A stretch of DNA of 6,147 nt from Lachnospiraceae bacterium (GTDB lineage: Bacteria; Bacillota; Clostridia; Lachnospirales; Lachnospiraceae). Shown one piece after another: positions 1 through 5,479 of the stretch (position 1 is the stretch's first letter; each line of letters begins with the position of its first letter). Made by a program: the position numbers and the translations under genes. Location: positions 1 through 6,147 of the forward strand of contig VSNJ01000210.1 of the NCBI GenBank assembly GCA_009774235.1, given 5' to 3'. The notes below the pieces were generated by a model. The model ran no database searches and was not told the origin of the DNA. It was given only the letters and a program-made list of their open reading frames with translations.

Positions 1-1066
1 TTGCAGACTGGTATACTGGCTGTACAACCTCTTCTAAAGCATTAGAAAACATTGTAAATGACAATCCCTTTTTATAAATACGTCCTTTAATATCACTATT
101 ATTTAAGTGTTCCTTTGCACATTTCTCAAAAGCATCCATAACAGCTGTATTATTATTCATTATTTCATAAGAGAAATACTCTAGTCTGCAAAGTTTTGGG
201 AAATAAGTATCCCAGTCTGGAAGATTATTACTCTTACTGCTATTAATCTCCCTGGTTGTAGGATGCAGGTTCCAGAATTCATCATGTGCTACATAAGACC
301 AGGGCACAAAATGGTCAATAGAAATATCTTTTGTTGTAATTATTTTATCTGCATAAATTTCATGGACTGGTTTTAATGTTAAAAGCAGTTTCCAATATTT
401 CTGTACCTTGTCCAGTTTACGTTCCAAAGGAGGCTGCAGTTTATCTGCAATACCTGGAACACTTGGATTTCTTTTCTGCAAATACAAAATCATATTGTAC
501 TGCAGCCAGCCCTTTATAATTTCCTGGTTCTTATTAATATAACTAACCCATCCAGGCTGTATATGTATTGTTGTATTCATACCATTTAATTTGGAAAAAT
601 AATATATAAGCCGTTTTTCCTTGTTAATCCTGTCAATAAGAAGGCTCTCTGGCACATCCCATGCCTTACCCTTCATTGTATCCATAAATGGAGCCTGCAA
701 ACGGTATGGCACATTATAAACCAGTACACGTTTTTTCTTTAATACCTCTTTGTCATTACAGTTTTCAAGATATTCCAGGACTATATCCTTCTTTTCAGAA
801 GGCTTTATACTACTGGTACTGCTGATATAGTGCACAAGTTTTTCCAATGTATCCCTTGGTCCCAGGTTCAAATGGTATTCTGTAACCATATACCAGGCAC
901 CAGCTATCATTTCATTAACTAATTCTTCATATGTAATAACATCTTTGCCATCAAGCACCTTATTAATAATTGCCTGAAACCAGAAAAATTTATAACATTC
1001 ACTTGTTTTGTCAAACAAACGGCTAAGATATTGTATCTCTAATCCATCAGACTCTGGTAACTGCAT
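1..1066 (-). CDS. HNH endonuclease domain protein (3' end beyond window)
   Basis: The minus frame is open from an ATG at 1066 to the left edge, giving 355 residues without a stop; the C-terminus lies outside. The start is set by GGGAG (1073-1077) six bases upstream. Residues 1-235 are mostly helical, rich in Trp, Tyr and Lys, and I do not recognise a family there. Residues 248-285 form an HNH (beta-beta-alpha metal) nuclease core: ISIDHFVPW with D251-H252 as metal ligand/general base, then WNL with N266, and finally N275, K278, N280-N281 and LP. There are no zinc-binding Cys pairs, so this is the zinc-free HNH type. The role is probably DNA cleavage, perhaps in phage defence, given the restriction-modification relic and the Rpn gene nearby; that role is inferred. 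No RuvC-like motif is visible, so it is not an IscB or Cas9 relative. A partner gene could lie beyond the left edge. Confidence 0.85.
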   Translation of the reverse strand, partial: MQLPESDGLEIQYLSRLFDKTSECYKFFWFQAIINKVLDGKDVITYEELVNEMIAGAWYMVTEYHLNLGPRDTLEKLVHYISSTSSIKPSEKKDIVLEYLENCNDKEVLKKKRVLVYNVPYRLQAPFMDTMKGKAWDVPESLLIDRINKEKRLIYYFSKLNGMNTTIHIQPGWVSYINKNQEIIKGWLQYNMILYLQKRNPSVPGIADKLQPPLERKLDKVQKYWKLLLTLKPVHEIYADKIITTKDISIDHFVPWSYVAHDEFWNLHPTTREINSSKSNNLPDWDTYFPKLCRLEYFSYEIMNNNTAVMDAFEKCAKEHLNNSDIKGRIYKKGLSFTMFSNALEEVVQPVYQSA

Positions 1067-1076
1067 AATAATCTCC

Positions 1077-1115
1077 CATGCCCAACATTATAATATTGGG
1101 CTTATGCGTCTTAAA
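1077..1115 (-). promoter_or_regulatory. Palindrome overlapping a possible -10 of the HNH gene
   Basis: GCCCAA (1080-1085) and TTGGGC (1096-1101) are perfect arms. The interior is also nearly symmetric, with one mismatch (1086/1095), so 1080-1101 is almost one continuous palindrome. Read on the minus strand it contains TATAAT (1092-1087), with a weak -35 (TTTAAG, 1115-1110) 17 bases upstream. The palindrome ends three bases before the HNH ribosome binding site. It could be an operator over the promoter, or an RNA hairpin at the 5' end of the transcript. It is a poor terminator for the reductase gene because no T-run follows. Confidence 0.45.
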
Positions 1116-1157
1116 TATTAATAATAAATATTGTATTTTGCACCAGGATGATATCCT

Positions 1158-1718
1158 CTACATTAATTTCTTACCATCAGAAAATGCATTGCCTGCTATT
1201 TCTGTTAACTTCACATACTGGTTATTAAATGGGTCAAATGCTATTGGCACTACTTTTGATATATCAACATTTCCTGCTGCATCAAGTGCATTTTCATCAA
1301 CACTTACATTAACTATCTCTCCTGTAAGGCGGGAAGTTTTTTCATCATAATTTTTTAATTTACATTCAACACATACTGCAAGCTCATTAATAACTGGTGC
1401 ATCCACAAACCCGGATTTAGTTACAGTAAATCCTGCTTTTTGTATTTTATCTGAAACTTTATTACCAGAAGCTATTCCTAAATAATCACATTCTGTTACA
1501 TGTGCTGCATCTGCCATACTTACTGTAAATGCTTTTCTTTCTAAAATATTTTTGGTAGTTTTATGACCTGCGCTAATACACATGCTGATTTCATTTGCCT
1601 CACTAATACCTCCCCATGCAGCATTCATAGCATTTGGTGTTCCATTTTCATTATAAGATGCAATAATAAATACTGGCTGTGGATAAGTATAAGGTTTTGC
1701 CCCAAAATTCTTTCTCAT
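1158..1718 (-). CDS. Flavin reductase family (FMN-binding split barrel) protein
   Basis: This 186-residue protein has the usual size and layout of the flavin reductase-like split-barrel family (Flavin_Reduct). The N-terminus PQPVFIIASYNENGTPNAMNAAWGG is the first strand and FMN-contact region. Next come MCISAGHKTTKN and a SMAD-type segment, and the C-terminal part VVPIAFDPFNNQYVKL matches the closing strands of the barrel. Such proteins bind FMN and reduce flavin or other small acceptors with NAD(P)H in the cytosol; the substrate cannot be read from sequence. The start at 1718 is supported by GAGG (1727-1730) eight bases upstream. The gene ends with TAG at 1158-1160. It sits between the methyltransferase and HNH genes in the same direction with sizeable gaps. 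It looks like an ordinary housekeeping or redox gene without an evident link to the nuclease. Confidence 0.88.
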   Translation of the reverse strand: MRKNFGAKPYTYPQPVFIIASYNENGTPNAMNAAWGGISEANEISMCISAGHKTTKNILERKAFTVSMADAAHVTECDYLGIASGNKVSDKIQKAGFTVTKSGFVDAPVINELAVCVECKLKNYDEKTSRLTGEIVNVSVDENALDAAGNVDISKVVPIAFDPFNNQYVKLTEIAGNAFSDGKKLM

Positions 1719-1804
1719 AACTAATTCCTCTACATAATTATAAAATACAGCTAGAAAGATATCCTTAATCTTCCTGGCAGCTGGTTAATAATTTACTTAA
1801 ATGT

Positions 1805-1833
1805 ATTTTATATCAAAGTTATATAAAATGCAA
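1805..1833 (-). promoter_or_regulatory. Promoter candidate for the flavin reductase gene
   Basis: On the minus strand TTGCAT (1833-1828) and TAAAAT (1810-1805) are separated by exactly 17 bases in a very AT-rich setting. This predicts a start near 1798 and a leader of about 80 bases. Within that leader, AGCTG/CAGCT and GAAGAT/ATCTTTC segments (about 1748-1784) could form a weak hairpin. A sigma-A-type promoter is plausible but rests on pattern only. Confidence 0.5.
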
Positions 1834-1924
1834 TTTATTTTAATATTATTAAGGTGGTTAAATACCATATGGATTTTACATAAAATAAATTTATAAATCA
1901 TCTTTCTGCCTTTTTACAAATATT

Positions 1925-2524
1925 TCACAATAATTGTTTCTTTCTCACAATAATATTTACCCATGGCTTATTTTTATAATCTGGTCTCACATCCTCTGTT
2001 TCAAAACTTTCTTCCAGTACAAATAAACCATCTTTTAAAAATATTTCTTCCAGTTCATCAATATGGTAATCACTAAAAAAACGTTCTAGCCGTTCTTCTT
2101 CCTTGTCCCCATATTTAAATGAAGCATACATTATCCCGTCTGGTTTTAATGCTTTGTTAAATTTGCGTAATATATCTGGCAAACTGCTTTTTTCTATATG
2201 TAAAAGAGAAGCATTTGCCCATATCCCATTAAATTGTGAGTCAGATTCAATTTCATCAAAACGCAGGCATTTTACAGGTATTCCTATATATTCTGCTGCA
2301 AGCTGGCACATTCCCATAGAAGCATCTATTGCCTGGACATTAAAACCTTGCTCTAAAAAAAACTTACTGTCTCTTCCGCTTCCACAACCTGCATCCATAA
2401 TATAATCTTTATTATGTAATAAAGCAATAAATTTGCTATAGCAAAATCCCATATCTGCATTAACTGTCCTCTCTGCAAATTCTTTTGCATTTTTGTTATA
2501 ATAACTAATTGTCTTGTTATGCAT
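1925..2524 (-). CDS. Class I SAM-dependent methyltransferase
   Basis: A 199-residue protein starting MHNKTISYYNKNAKEF. Motif I is MDAGCGSGRDS (residues 43-53), the glycine loop that binds S-adenosylmethionine. The acidic residue ending strand 2 is D67 in VQAIDAS, and the strand-4 motif is GIWANASLLHI (100-110). The rest is the Rossmann fold ending in a short strand, NIIVRKK. The family is the small Methyltransf_25/TehB-like group. There is no NPPY/DPPY motif, so it is not an adenine-N6 or cytosine-N4 DNA methylase, and its acceptor is unknown. I chose ATG 2524, with GGTGG (2530-2534) five bases upstream, because the residues from MHNK on begin the fold. An in-frame ATG at 2536 is possible. 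The GTG at 2572 falls inside a hairpin and is unlikely. Being next to an hsdM relic may be coincidence or a trace of a former defence island. Confidence 0.85.
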   Translation of the reverse strand: MHNKTISYYNKNAKEFAERTVNADMGFCYSKFIALLHNKDYIMDAGCGSGRDSKFFLEQGFNVQAIDASMGMCQLAAEYIGIPVKCLRFDEIESDSQFNGIWANASLLHIEKSSLPDILRKFNKALKPDGIMYASFKYGDKEEERLERFFSDYHIDELEEIFLKDGLFVLEESFETEDVRPDYKNKPWVNIIVRKKQLL

Positions 2525-2552
2525 AAAAACCACCATGCCTTTACAATACCTA

Positions 2553-2579
2553 CAGATTTGTACCACAGGCACAAATCTG
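2553..2579 (-). repeat. Hairpin just upstream of the methyltransferase
   Basis: CAGATTTGT (2553-2561) and ACAAATCTG (2571-2579) are perfect 9-bp arms. Read as minus-strand RNA the stem extends to 12 pairs through one G-U pair, closing on a UGU loop; read as plus-strand RNA the same position is an A-C mismatch. The asymmetry favours a structure made on the minus strand, in the leader of the methyltransferase gene about 30 bases before its start. No long T-run follows, so it is not a standard terminator. It may protect the mRNA, act in regulation, or be the end of a mobile or non-coding element. Confidence 0.6.
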
Positions 2580-2636
2580 CTGTCTGAAAAATTTCTTTTT
2601 CACACTAATCCCCATGCCACCTCTGGCGGTACAAAA

Positions 2637-2697
2637 AGGTTGAAGTGTAATGATTATTAACCAGCGTTTTTGCTGGCTTATAATCATTTTTCAACCT
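2637..2697. repeat. Long nested inverted repeat (61 bp)
   Basis: Three sets of arms are nested about one centre: AGGTTGAA (2637-2644) with TTCAACCT (2690-2697), AATGATTAT with ATAATCATT, and ACCAGC with GCTGGC/T around a GTTTTT loop. About 23 of the possible pairs form with only short internal loops. Read on the minus strand the outer arm is followed by TTTTT, so it could act as a weak terminator as well. This is the largest secondary structure in the window. Confidence 0.7.
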
Positions 2698-2801
2698 AAT
2701 CTTATACCTTGTCTTTTACAACACAAATTCTTTTTCTTTGTGGTTTTTGCCCACACTATTGAAAATAAAAAACTGTACAAAGTGCGTAAATTCAAGGATT
2801 T

Positions 2802-2825
2802 CAGCATATCGCCTGCGATATGCTG
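2802..2825. repeat. Perfect 11-bp palindrome
   Basis: CAGCATATCGC (2802-2812) and GCGATATGCTG (2815-2825) are perfect arms around two bases. It lies four bases past the stop of the hsdM relic. It could be a hairpin, a dyad operator, or an element terminus. Chance is unlikely for a perfect 11-bp dyad with a two-base centre. Confidence 0.7.
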
Positions 2826-2828
2826 GTA

Positions 2829-3032
2829 TCATTTCCTTTGTATCAACACCACAGTCTCTATGTGCCTTGTTGGTGCAAGCACATCATTAAATCTTTTAAT
2901 TACACACATAGGAAGAATCACTTTTCCATATTCATGGGGTTTATAGTATTCTCTGATTAGATCTGCAATAGACCAAATAAGGTTTGACTTCTCCTTTATA
3001 TTTGCTGTAGTTTGGTTATGTAACGCTGTCAT
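2829..3032 (-). pseudogene. hsdM: Truncated hsdM (type I restriction-modification DNA methylase, N-terminus only)
   Basis: A 67-codon open frame whose residues 12-55 (IKEKSNLIWSIADLIREYY, then EYGKVILPMCVIKRFNDVLAPT) are the typical HsdM N-terminal helical domain, which precedes the N6-adenine methylase domain in type I systems. Full-length HsdM is around 500 residues or more. Here similarity stops at about residue 55 (near 2868), followed by an unrelated tail and a stop. No NPPF/NPPY motif or later domain is found downstream. The translation start is intact, with AAGGAGA (3041-3047) nine bases upstream of the ATG, so a short peptide might still be made. No hsdS or hsdR is in the window. I read this as the relic of a deleted or insertion-disrupted restriction-modification operon. 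A role as a small regulatory peptide is possible but unsupported. Confidence 0.8.
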
Positions 3033-3088
3033 TTTTATTTTCTCCTTACAGTTTTTTTTATAATTTTATTTGCCAAATTTTCAGAACC

Positions 3089-3302
3089 TTAATTTCTTCG
3101 TAATCTTTTTGATTTTTCTGTTAGGACATATTTGCCATTTGTATTATTGTAAATTTAAACATAACTATTACCAACCAGCTCATTTAAAACCATATTAAAT
3201 TTTGCTTCACTGTATCCAAAAACGTTCGTTATATCTTTCTATATTATTAATCTATATTTGATGTTTATACAATGTTTTAAATGCCAAATATTTATCATTT
3301 GT
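3089..3302 (-). pseudogene. Relic of a winged-helix DNA-binding protein (C-terminal part)
   Basis: Minus-strand codons from 3238 to 3089 read KDITNVFGYSEAKFNMVLNE, LVGNSYV, a stop (TAA), then NNTNGKYVLTEKSKRLRRN and a final stop. This has the shape of a winged helix: helix-turn-helix (TNVFGYSEAKFNMVLNELV) followed by a beta-wing (GKYVLTEKS). The in-frame stop lies between helix 3 and the wing. A further piece, NDKYLAFKTLYKHQI (about 3302-3254), is in another frame just upstream. Stops and frame changes mark it as decayed. It ends 57 bases before the hsdM relic, so the two probably belonged to the same lost operon. The parent family is uncertain. Confidence 0.5.
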
Positions 3303-3650
3303 AAAAAACTTTATTTTGTTTATTGCTATATCCGTTTATATTCAAACTTTTATCCTATGATATTATTATAATGCTTCTGTTTCAGATTGCAAGCCAATTT
3401 GTGTATTATAACTCCGCTTTCACCTTTGGGTACTTTACTTGGATTCAAAATATATGATTTACTTATTTTCTATCCTCAAAAAAATAAATAATAATAAACT
3501 GCCAGTATTTGTATTAACTACAATATTTAATCAATAGCCCTGTTTTTTGCTGCTGTTTTCTTCTCTGGTTCATTATGCTGGTTGGCTCTTTCTTTTGCAG
3601 TACGGGTTTTTCTTTTATTTTAAGACTTGCACAAAAAAGGTATAGATAAT
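3303..3650. other. AT-rich stretch without intact gene; tail relic at 3527-3619
   Basis: No intact gene is visible. On the minus strand 3619-3527 is open for 30 codons and encodes a basic Ala/Lys-rich tail (TAKERANQHNEPEKKTAAKN, ending RAID and stop), which resembles the disordered C-terminus of a protein whose body is missing. Another short open piece (VPKGESGVIIHKLACNLKQK, about 3432-3373) precedes the winged-helix relic. Both are probable leftovers of decayed genes, with low certainty. The plus-strand leader of the XRE gene occupies the last 50 or so bases, and no good promoter was found for it. Confidence 0.35.
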
Positions 3651-3848
3651 ATGTTTGATTACAGCCTGTTATGGAAAACTTTAGAAACAAAAAGGATAAC
3701 ACAGTACCAGCTTATTAACAGGTATAATTTTTCAACAGGCACGCTTGATGCACTAAGGAAAAACAAAAGTGTGACTGTAAATACAATTGAAAACCTGTGT
3801 TTACTGCTTGACTGCACTCCCAATGATATTTTAAGGGTATGGAAATAA
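3651..3848 (+). CDS. Small XRE-family (Cro/C1-type) HTH protein, copy 1
   Basis: The 65-residue protein starting MFDYSLLWKTLETK is almost entirely one helix-turn-helix domain. Helix 2 is ITQYQLINRYN, the recognition helix is STGTLDALRKNKS, and VNTIENLCLLLDCTPNDIL is the closing helix pair typical of Cro/C1-type regulators. The start at ATG 3651 is chosen over a TTG at 3627 because AAAAGG (3635-3640) lies ten bases upstream and the paralogue at 5480 begins at the same point of the fold. There is no extra effector domain, so it is likely a simple dimeric DNA-binding regulator. It faces the Rpn gene tail to tail. Aligned without gaps to the protein at 5480-5692, 30 of 62 positions match, suggesting an old duplication. 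It may control the nuclease module or be an orphan. Confidence 0.85.
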   Translation: MFDYSLLWKTLETKRITQYQLINRYNFSTGTLDALRKNKSVTVNTIENLCLLLDCTPNDILRVWK

Positions 3849-3923
3849 AAACAAATCTTATCATGCTTCTGTTTCTTATTTATTAAAAATCTTAAAAGGA
3901 ACTCTAAGTATTTTTATACATAT

Positions 3924-3965
3924 AAAAAATGCATGGAAATAACCTGGTTAGTTATTATCCATGCA
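3924..3965 (-). terminator. Rho-independent terminator of the Rpn-family gene
   Basis: TGCATGG (3930-3936) pairs with CCATGCA (3959-3965). Inside it AATAAC (3938-3943) pairs with GTTATT (3951-3956) around a 7-base loop, with a small bulge between. On the minus strand the stem is followed directly by six T (complement of 3924-3929). It lies about 30 bases past the Rpn stop codon. It may also shield against convergent transcription from the XRE gene. Confidence 0.85.
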
Positions 3966-3996
3966 CTAAACATAATGCCATCTGTCATGTATATAT

Positions 3997-4857
3997 TTAC
4001 ACCTGTTGCATAAACTCCTGTTTTATTTCTATAATATCACCTTCATCTAACTGCGGAAAGAGTTCTCCTATTTCATTAACTGAACACCTTCCTGCTTTTA
4101 ACAACTGGACAACGGTTTCTTTCCTTGTCCTTCTTTCTGCTTCCTTTGCTGCTTCCCTTCTCTCACTTTTAACATAAGTATCAAATACCTCTTCCTGGTC
4201 AAATAATGCCATCATAATACCAACAACCTCCTTTTCCCTACTTTCAAGGTATTCTTTAAGCAGGTTTTCATTTTTGCATATACGGATTGTTTCAATGACT
4301 GCTTTCTTAGTCCTGCCATGTTCTTTTACCTGCCCGTTATACACCTTTGTAAATTTTATATACTGTTCCAGTATATCATTCCCCTTGCCGCCATAAATTA
4401 CCTTTGCTTTTAATTCAATGTTTGTATTTTTCCCGCCAAAATATTCTTCTGAAAGTGATATGTATTCCTGCCGTTTTTTCCTGTCCCCTGTATAAACCAC
4501 ATACAGTTCAGGTTCTGGCATTACAGCCTTTTTGCTGCCATACAGGTTTGTGCTGTTCCCTTTAAAATATTCATGGTATGTCTGTGCCAGGTATATAAAC
4601 ATCCTTATAATGACATTCACACTCCAGGTAGACTGTGCCTCGAGCATTAATATCAGCCTGCCCCCAGCTGTAAAACACAGGTCATTGTATATGCCATTAG
4701 TAAATACATGGTTTATTGTGATATTTTTAAGCCCTTCCTCTGTCATCCCGGCATCTTCCGGGTGGAGTGCCTGGTACAGCTGCAACAGGTATTTTTTAAT
4801 CCTGAACAGGTTACAGAAAATACTGTCCTTTACATTGCCTTTAACTTTTCCCTGCAT
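3997..4857 (-). CDS. Rpn-family (PD-(D/E)XK) nuclease / putative transposase-like protein
   Basis: A 286-residue protein of the Rpn/Transposase_31-like group (recombination-promoting nucleases). The N-terminus has VKDSIFCNLF (9-18). The active-site core is D59 (in YNDLCF) followed by LILMLEAQST, with E73 and Q75 as the E-x-Q form of the PD-(D/E)XK motif typical of this family. R85 and the aromatic segment FIYLAQTYHEYF continue the fold. The C-terminus has a charged helix (SERREAAKEAERRTRKE) and a small helical domain ending FPQLDEGDIIEIKQEF. Family members cut DNA and have been tied to recA-independent recombination and, in some cases, phage defence; activity here is inferred. The start is set by AAGGA (4867-4872) nine bases upstream. 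The gene has its own promoter and terminator and lies downstream of a small unknown gene in the same direction. Confidence 0.85.
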   Translation of the reverse strand: MQGKVKGNVKDSIFCNLFRIKKYLLQLYQALHPEDAGMTEEGLKNITINHVFTNGIYNDLCFTAGGRLILMLEAQSTWSVNVIIRMFIYLAQTYHEYFKGNSTNLYGSKKAVMPEPELYVVYTGDRKKRQEYISLSEEYFGGKNTNIELKAKVIYGGKGNDILEQYIKFTKVYNGQVKEHGRTKKAVIETIRICKNENLLKEYLESREKEVVGIMMALFDQEEVFDTYVKSERREAAKEAERRTRKETVVQLLKAGRCSVNEIGELFPQLDEGDIIEIKQEFMQQV

Positions 4858-4895
4858 TATGCTTTTTCCTTTCTGTTTTGTAATGTCCTGCCCCT

Positions 4896-4924
4896 ATTAT
4901 ATAAAAAAACTGCATTTTATTCAA
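4896..4924 (-). promoter_or_regulatory. Promoter of the Rpn-family gene
   Basis: On the minus strand TTGAAT (4924-4919), a 17-base spacer and a perfect TATAAT (4901-4896) form a near-consensus sigma-A promoter. The predicted start near 4889 gives a 30-base leader holding the ribosome binding site. It begins about 40 bases past the stop of the upstream 120-residue gene, so the Rpn gene can be transcribed alone. Confidence 0.7.
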
Positions 4925-4962
4925 GGATTACCCAGTATTATTTATTATAAAAAAAATTATGC

Positions 4963-5325
4963 TTATATACTGCATTTTTGAAGGAAATATTCTTTCCTTT
5001 CCAGCAGTTCTTCCTGTTTTTCCTGTGGCAGCCTTCTGATAATTTCATTATATCCCATATTTTCCATTTCTGGTGTTTCTATTTGTTTTAAAAGATTTAT
5101 ATACAGCCAGTCCTCCCACAAACTGTTAAAAAGTTCCCTGCTGTCTGTATATGTTGTTACACAGTCAAAACCATTATGGATATTGTAATACTGTAATTTC
5201 ACAAAACCATACCTTCCAGCATCAAGGACTGCTGTACCATCATTTTCATACACTTCTGTAAATACCTCAGCAACTTTCCTGCATTTCCTGCTTTCCTCTT
5301 CTGTTATAAAAGCCTGTTTCCTCAT
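4963..5325 (-). CDS. Conserved-looking hypothetical protein, 120 residues
   Basis: I do not recognise the family. The start at ATG 5325 (MRKQAFITEEESRKCRKVAE) is favoured by GGAGG (5331-5335) five bases upstream; an in-frame ATG at 5337 would add MEGN but has a poorer site. There is no signal peptide or membrane segment. Residues 6-30 form a charged helix, and 32-58 (GTAVLDAGRYGFVKLQYYN, then GFDCVTTYTDSREL) look like a beta-hairpin region with many aromatics. Residues 60-120 are helical and acidic/basic mixed, with LPQEKQEELLERKEYFLQ near the end. The small soluble alpha-beta form would suit a protein-binding partner or antitoxin. It is divergent from the XRE gene at 5480 and lies 105 bases upstream of the Rpn gene with no clear terminator between, so the two may be partly co-transcribed. 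Confidence 0.75.
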   Translation of the reverse strand: MRKQAFITEEESRKCRKVAEVFTEVYENDGTAVLDAGRYGFVKLQYYNIHNGFDCVTTYTDSRELFNSLWEDWLYINLLKQIETPEMENMGYNEIIRRLPQEKQEELLERKEYFLQKCSI

Positions 5326-5387
5326 GTTTCCCTCCATATCCCTGCATTTCCTGTTTTTCTTCCAGCCTGCATATTTATATGTATTTT

Positions 5388-5411
5388 ATAGTGTCTTTAT
5401 GTGAACACTAT
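5388..5411. repeat. 7-bp inverted repeat, operator-like
   Basis: ATAGTGT (5388-5394) and ACACTAT (5405-5411) are perfect inverted arms with centres about 17 bases apart. They overlap the predicted transcription start of the 120-residue gene. The right arm overlaps the first of two 12-bp direct repeats. This suits a dimeric helix-turn-helix repressor site, with the neighbouring XRE protein as the obvious candidate (inferred). Confidence 0.45.
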
Positions 5412-5418
5412 TGTAAAA
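5407..5418 (+). repeat. Direct repeat ACTATTGTAAAA, copy 1
   Basis: Exact 12-base repeat of 5453-5464, 46 bases apart, in the divergent control region. It sits just downstream of the minus-strand -10 candidate. The copy on the other side is just upstream of the -35, so the two bracket the promoter. Confidence 0.6.
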
Positions 5419-5421
5419 CTT

Positions 5422-5450
5422 ATTTTATATAGATAATAAGTATATTGCAA
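5422..5450 (-). promoter_or_regulatory. Promoter candidate for the 120-residue gene
   Basis: On the minus strand TTGCAA (5450-5445) and TAAAAT (5427-5422) are separated by 17 bases. This predicts a start near 5415 and a 90-base leader. A weaker plus-strand promoter for the XRE gene may overlap it (TTGTAA 5411-5416, GATAAT 5432-5437, 15-base spacer). If both are real, the two promoters cross and one bound protein could affect both genes. Confidence 0.45.
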
Positions 5451-5452
5451 GT

Positions 5453-5464
5453 ACTATTGTAAAA
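5453..5464 (+). repeat. Direct repeat ACTATTGTAAAA, copy 2
   Basis: Second exact copy of the 12-base repeat, directly upstream of the minus-strand -35 and running into the ribosome binding region of the XRE gene (AAGGCGG at 5463-5469). A protein bound here could block translation-proximal transcription of the XRE gene itself. Confidence 0.6.
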
Positions 5465-5479
5465 GGCGGCATAAAGATA

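Larger units (their letters stand above)
2586..2825 (-). other. Hairpin-rich non-coding stretch (possible structured RNA or MITE-like element)
   Basis: About 240 bases contain a succession of inverted repeats: GAAAAA/TTTTTC (2586-2601), GCCA/TGGC (2616-2627), a long nested palindrome (2637-2697), CACAAA/TTTGTG followed by GTGG/CCAC (about 2719-2755), and an 11-bp perfect palindrome (2802-2825). The hairpin at 2553-2579 continues the series. No convincing gene lies here, although a 55-codon open frame (2716-2883, minus) crosses part of it. The stretch begins where the hsdM relic loses similarity to its family. Possible readings are a minus-strand structured RNA in the leader of the methyltransferase, or a non-autonomous palindromic element that truncated hsdM. 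I do not recognise a known RNA class. There is no reverse transcriptase next to it, which argues against a retron. Confidence 0.4.

Noticed and set aside
1925..2524. Methyltransferase as the modification partner of the HNH nuclease in a restriction-modification pair
   Set aside because: It lacks the DNA-methylase NPPY-type or Pro-Cys motifs, and an unrelated flavin reductase gene lies between the two.
2525..2572. Longer methyltransferase start at GTG 2572
   Set aside because: The start would lie inside the 2553-2579 hairpin, the added residues are not part of the fold, and ATG 2524 has a ribosome binding site.
2553..2825. Retron msr-msd RNA
   Set aside because: The long hairpin is suggestive, but no reverse transcriptase is encoded next to it and no flanking a1/a2 repeat pair was found.
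3371..3875. 13-base direct repeat ATGCTTCTGTTTC at 3371 and 3863 flanking the XRE gene, as possible attachment or target-site duplication
   Set aside because: A 13-base match is expected by chance in an AT-rich window of this size, and no integrase or element boundary supports it.
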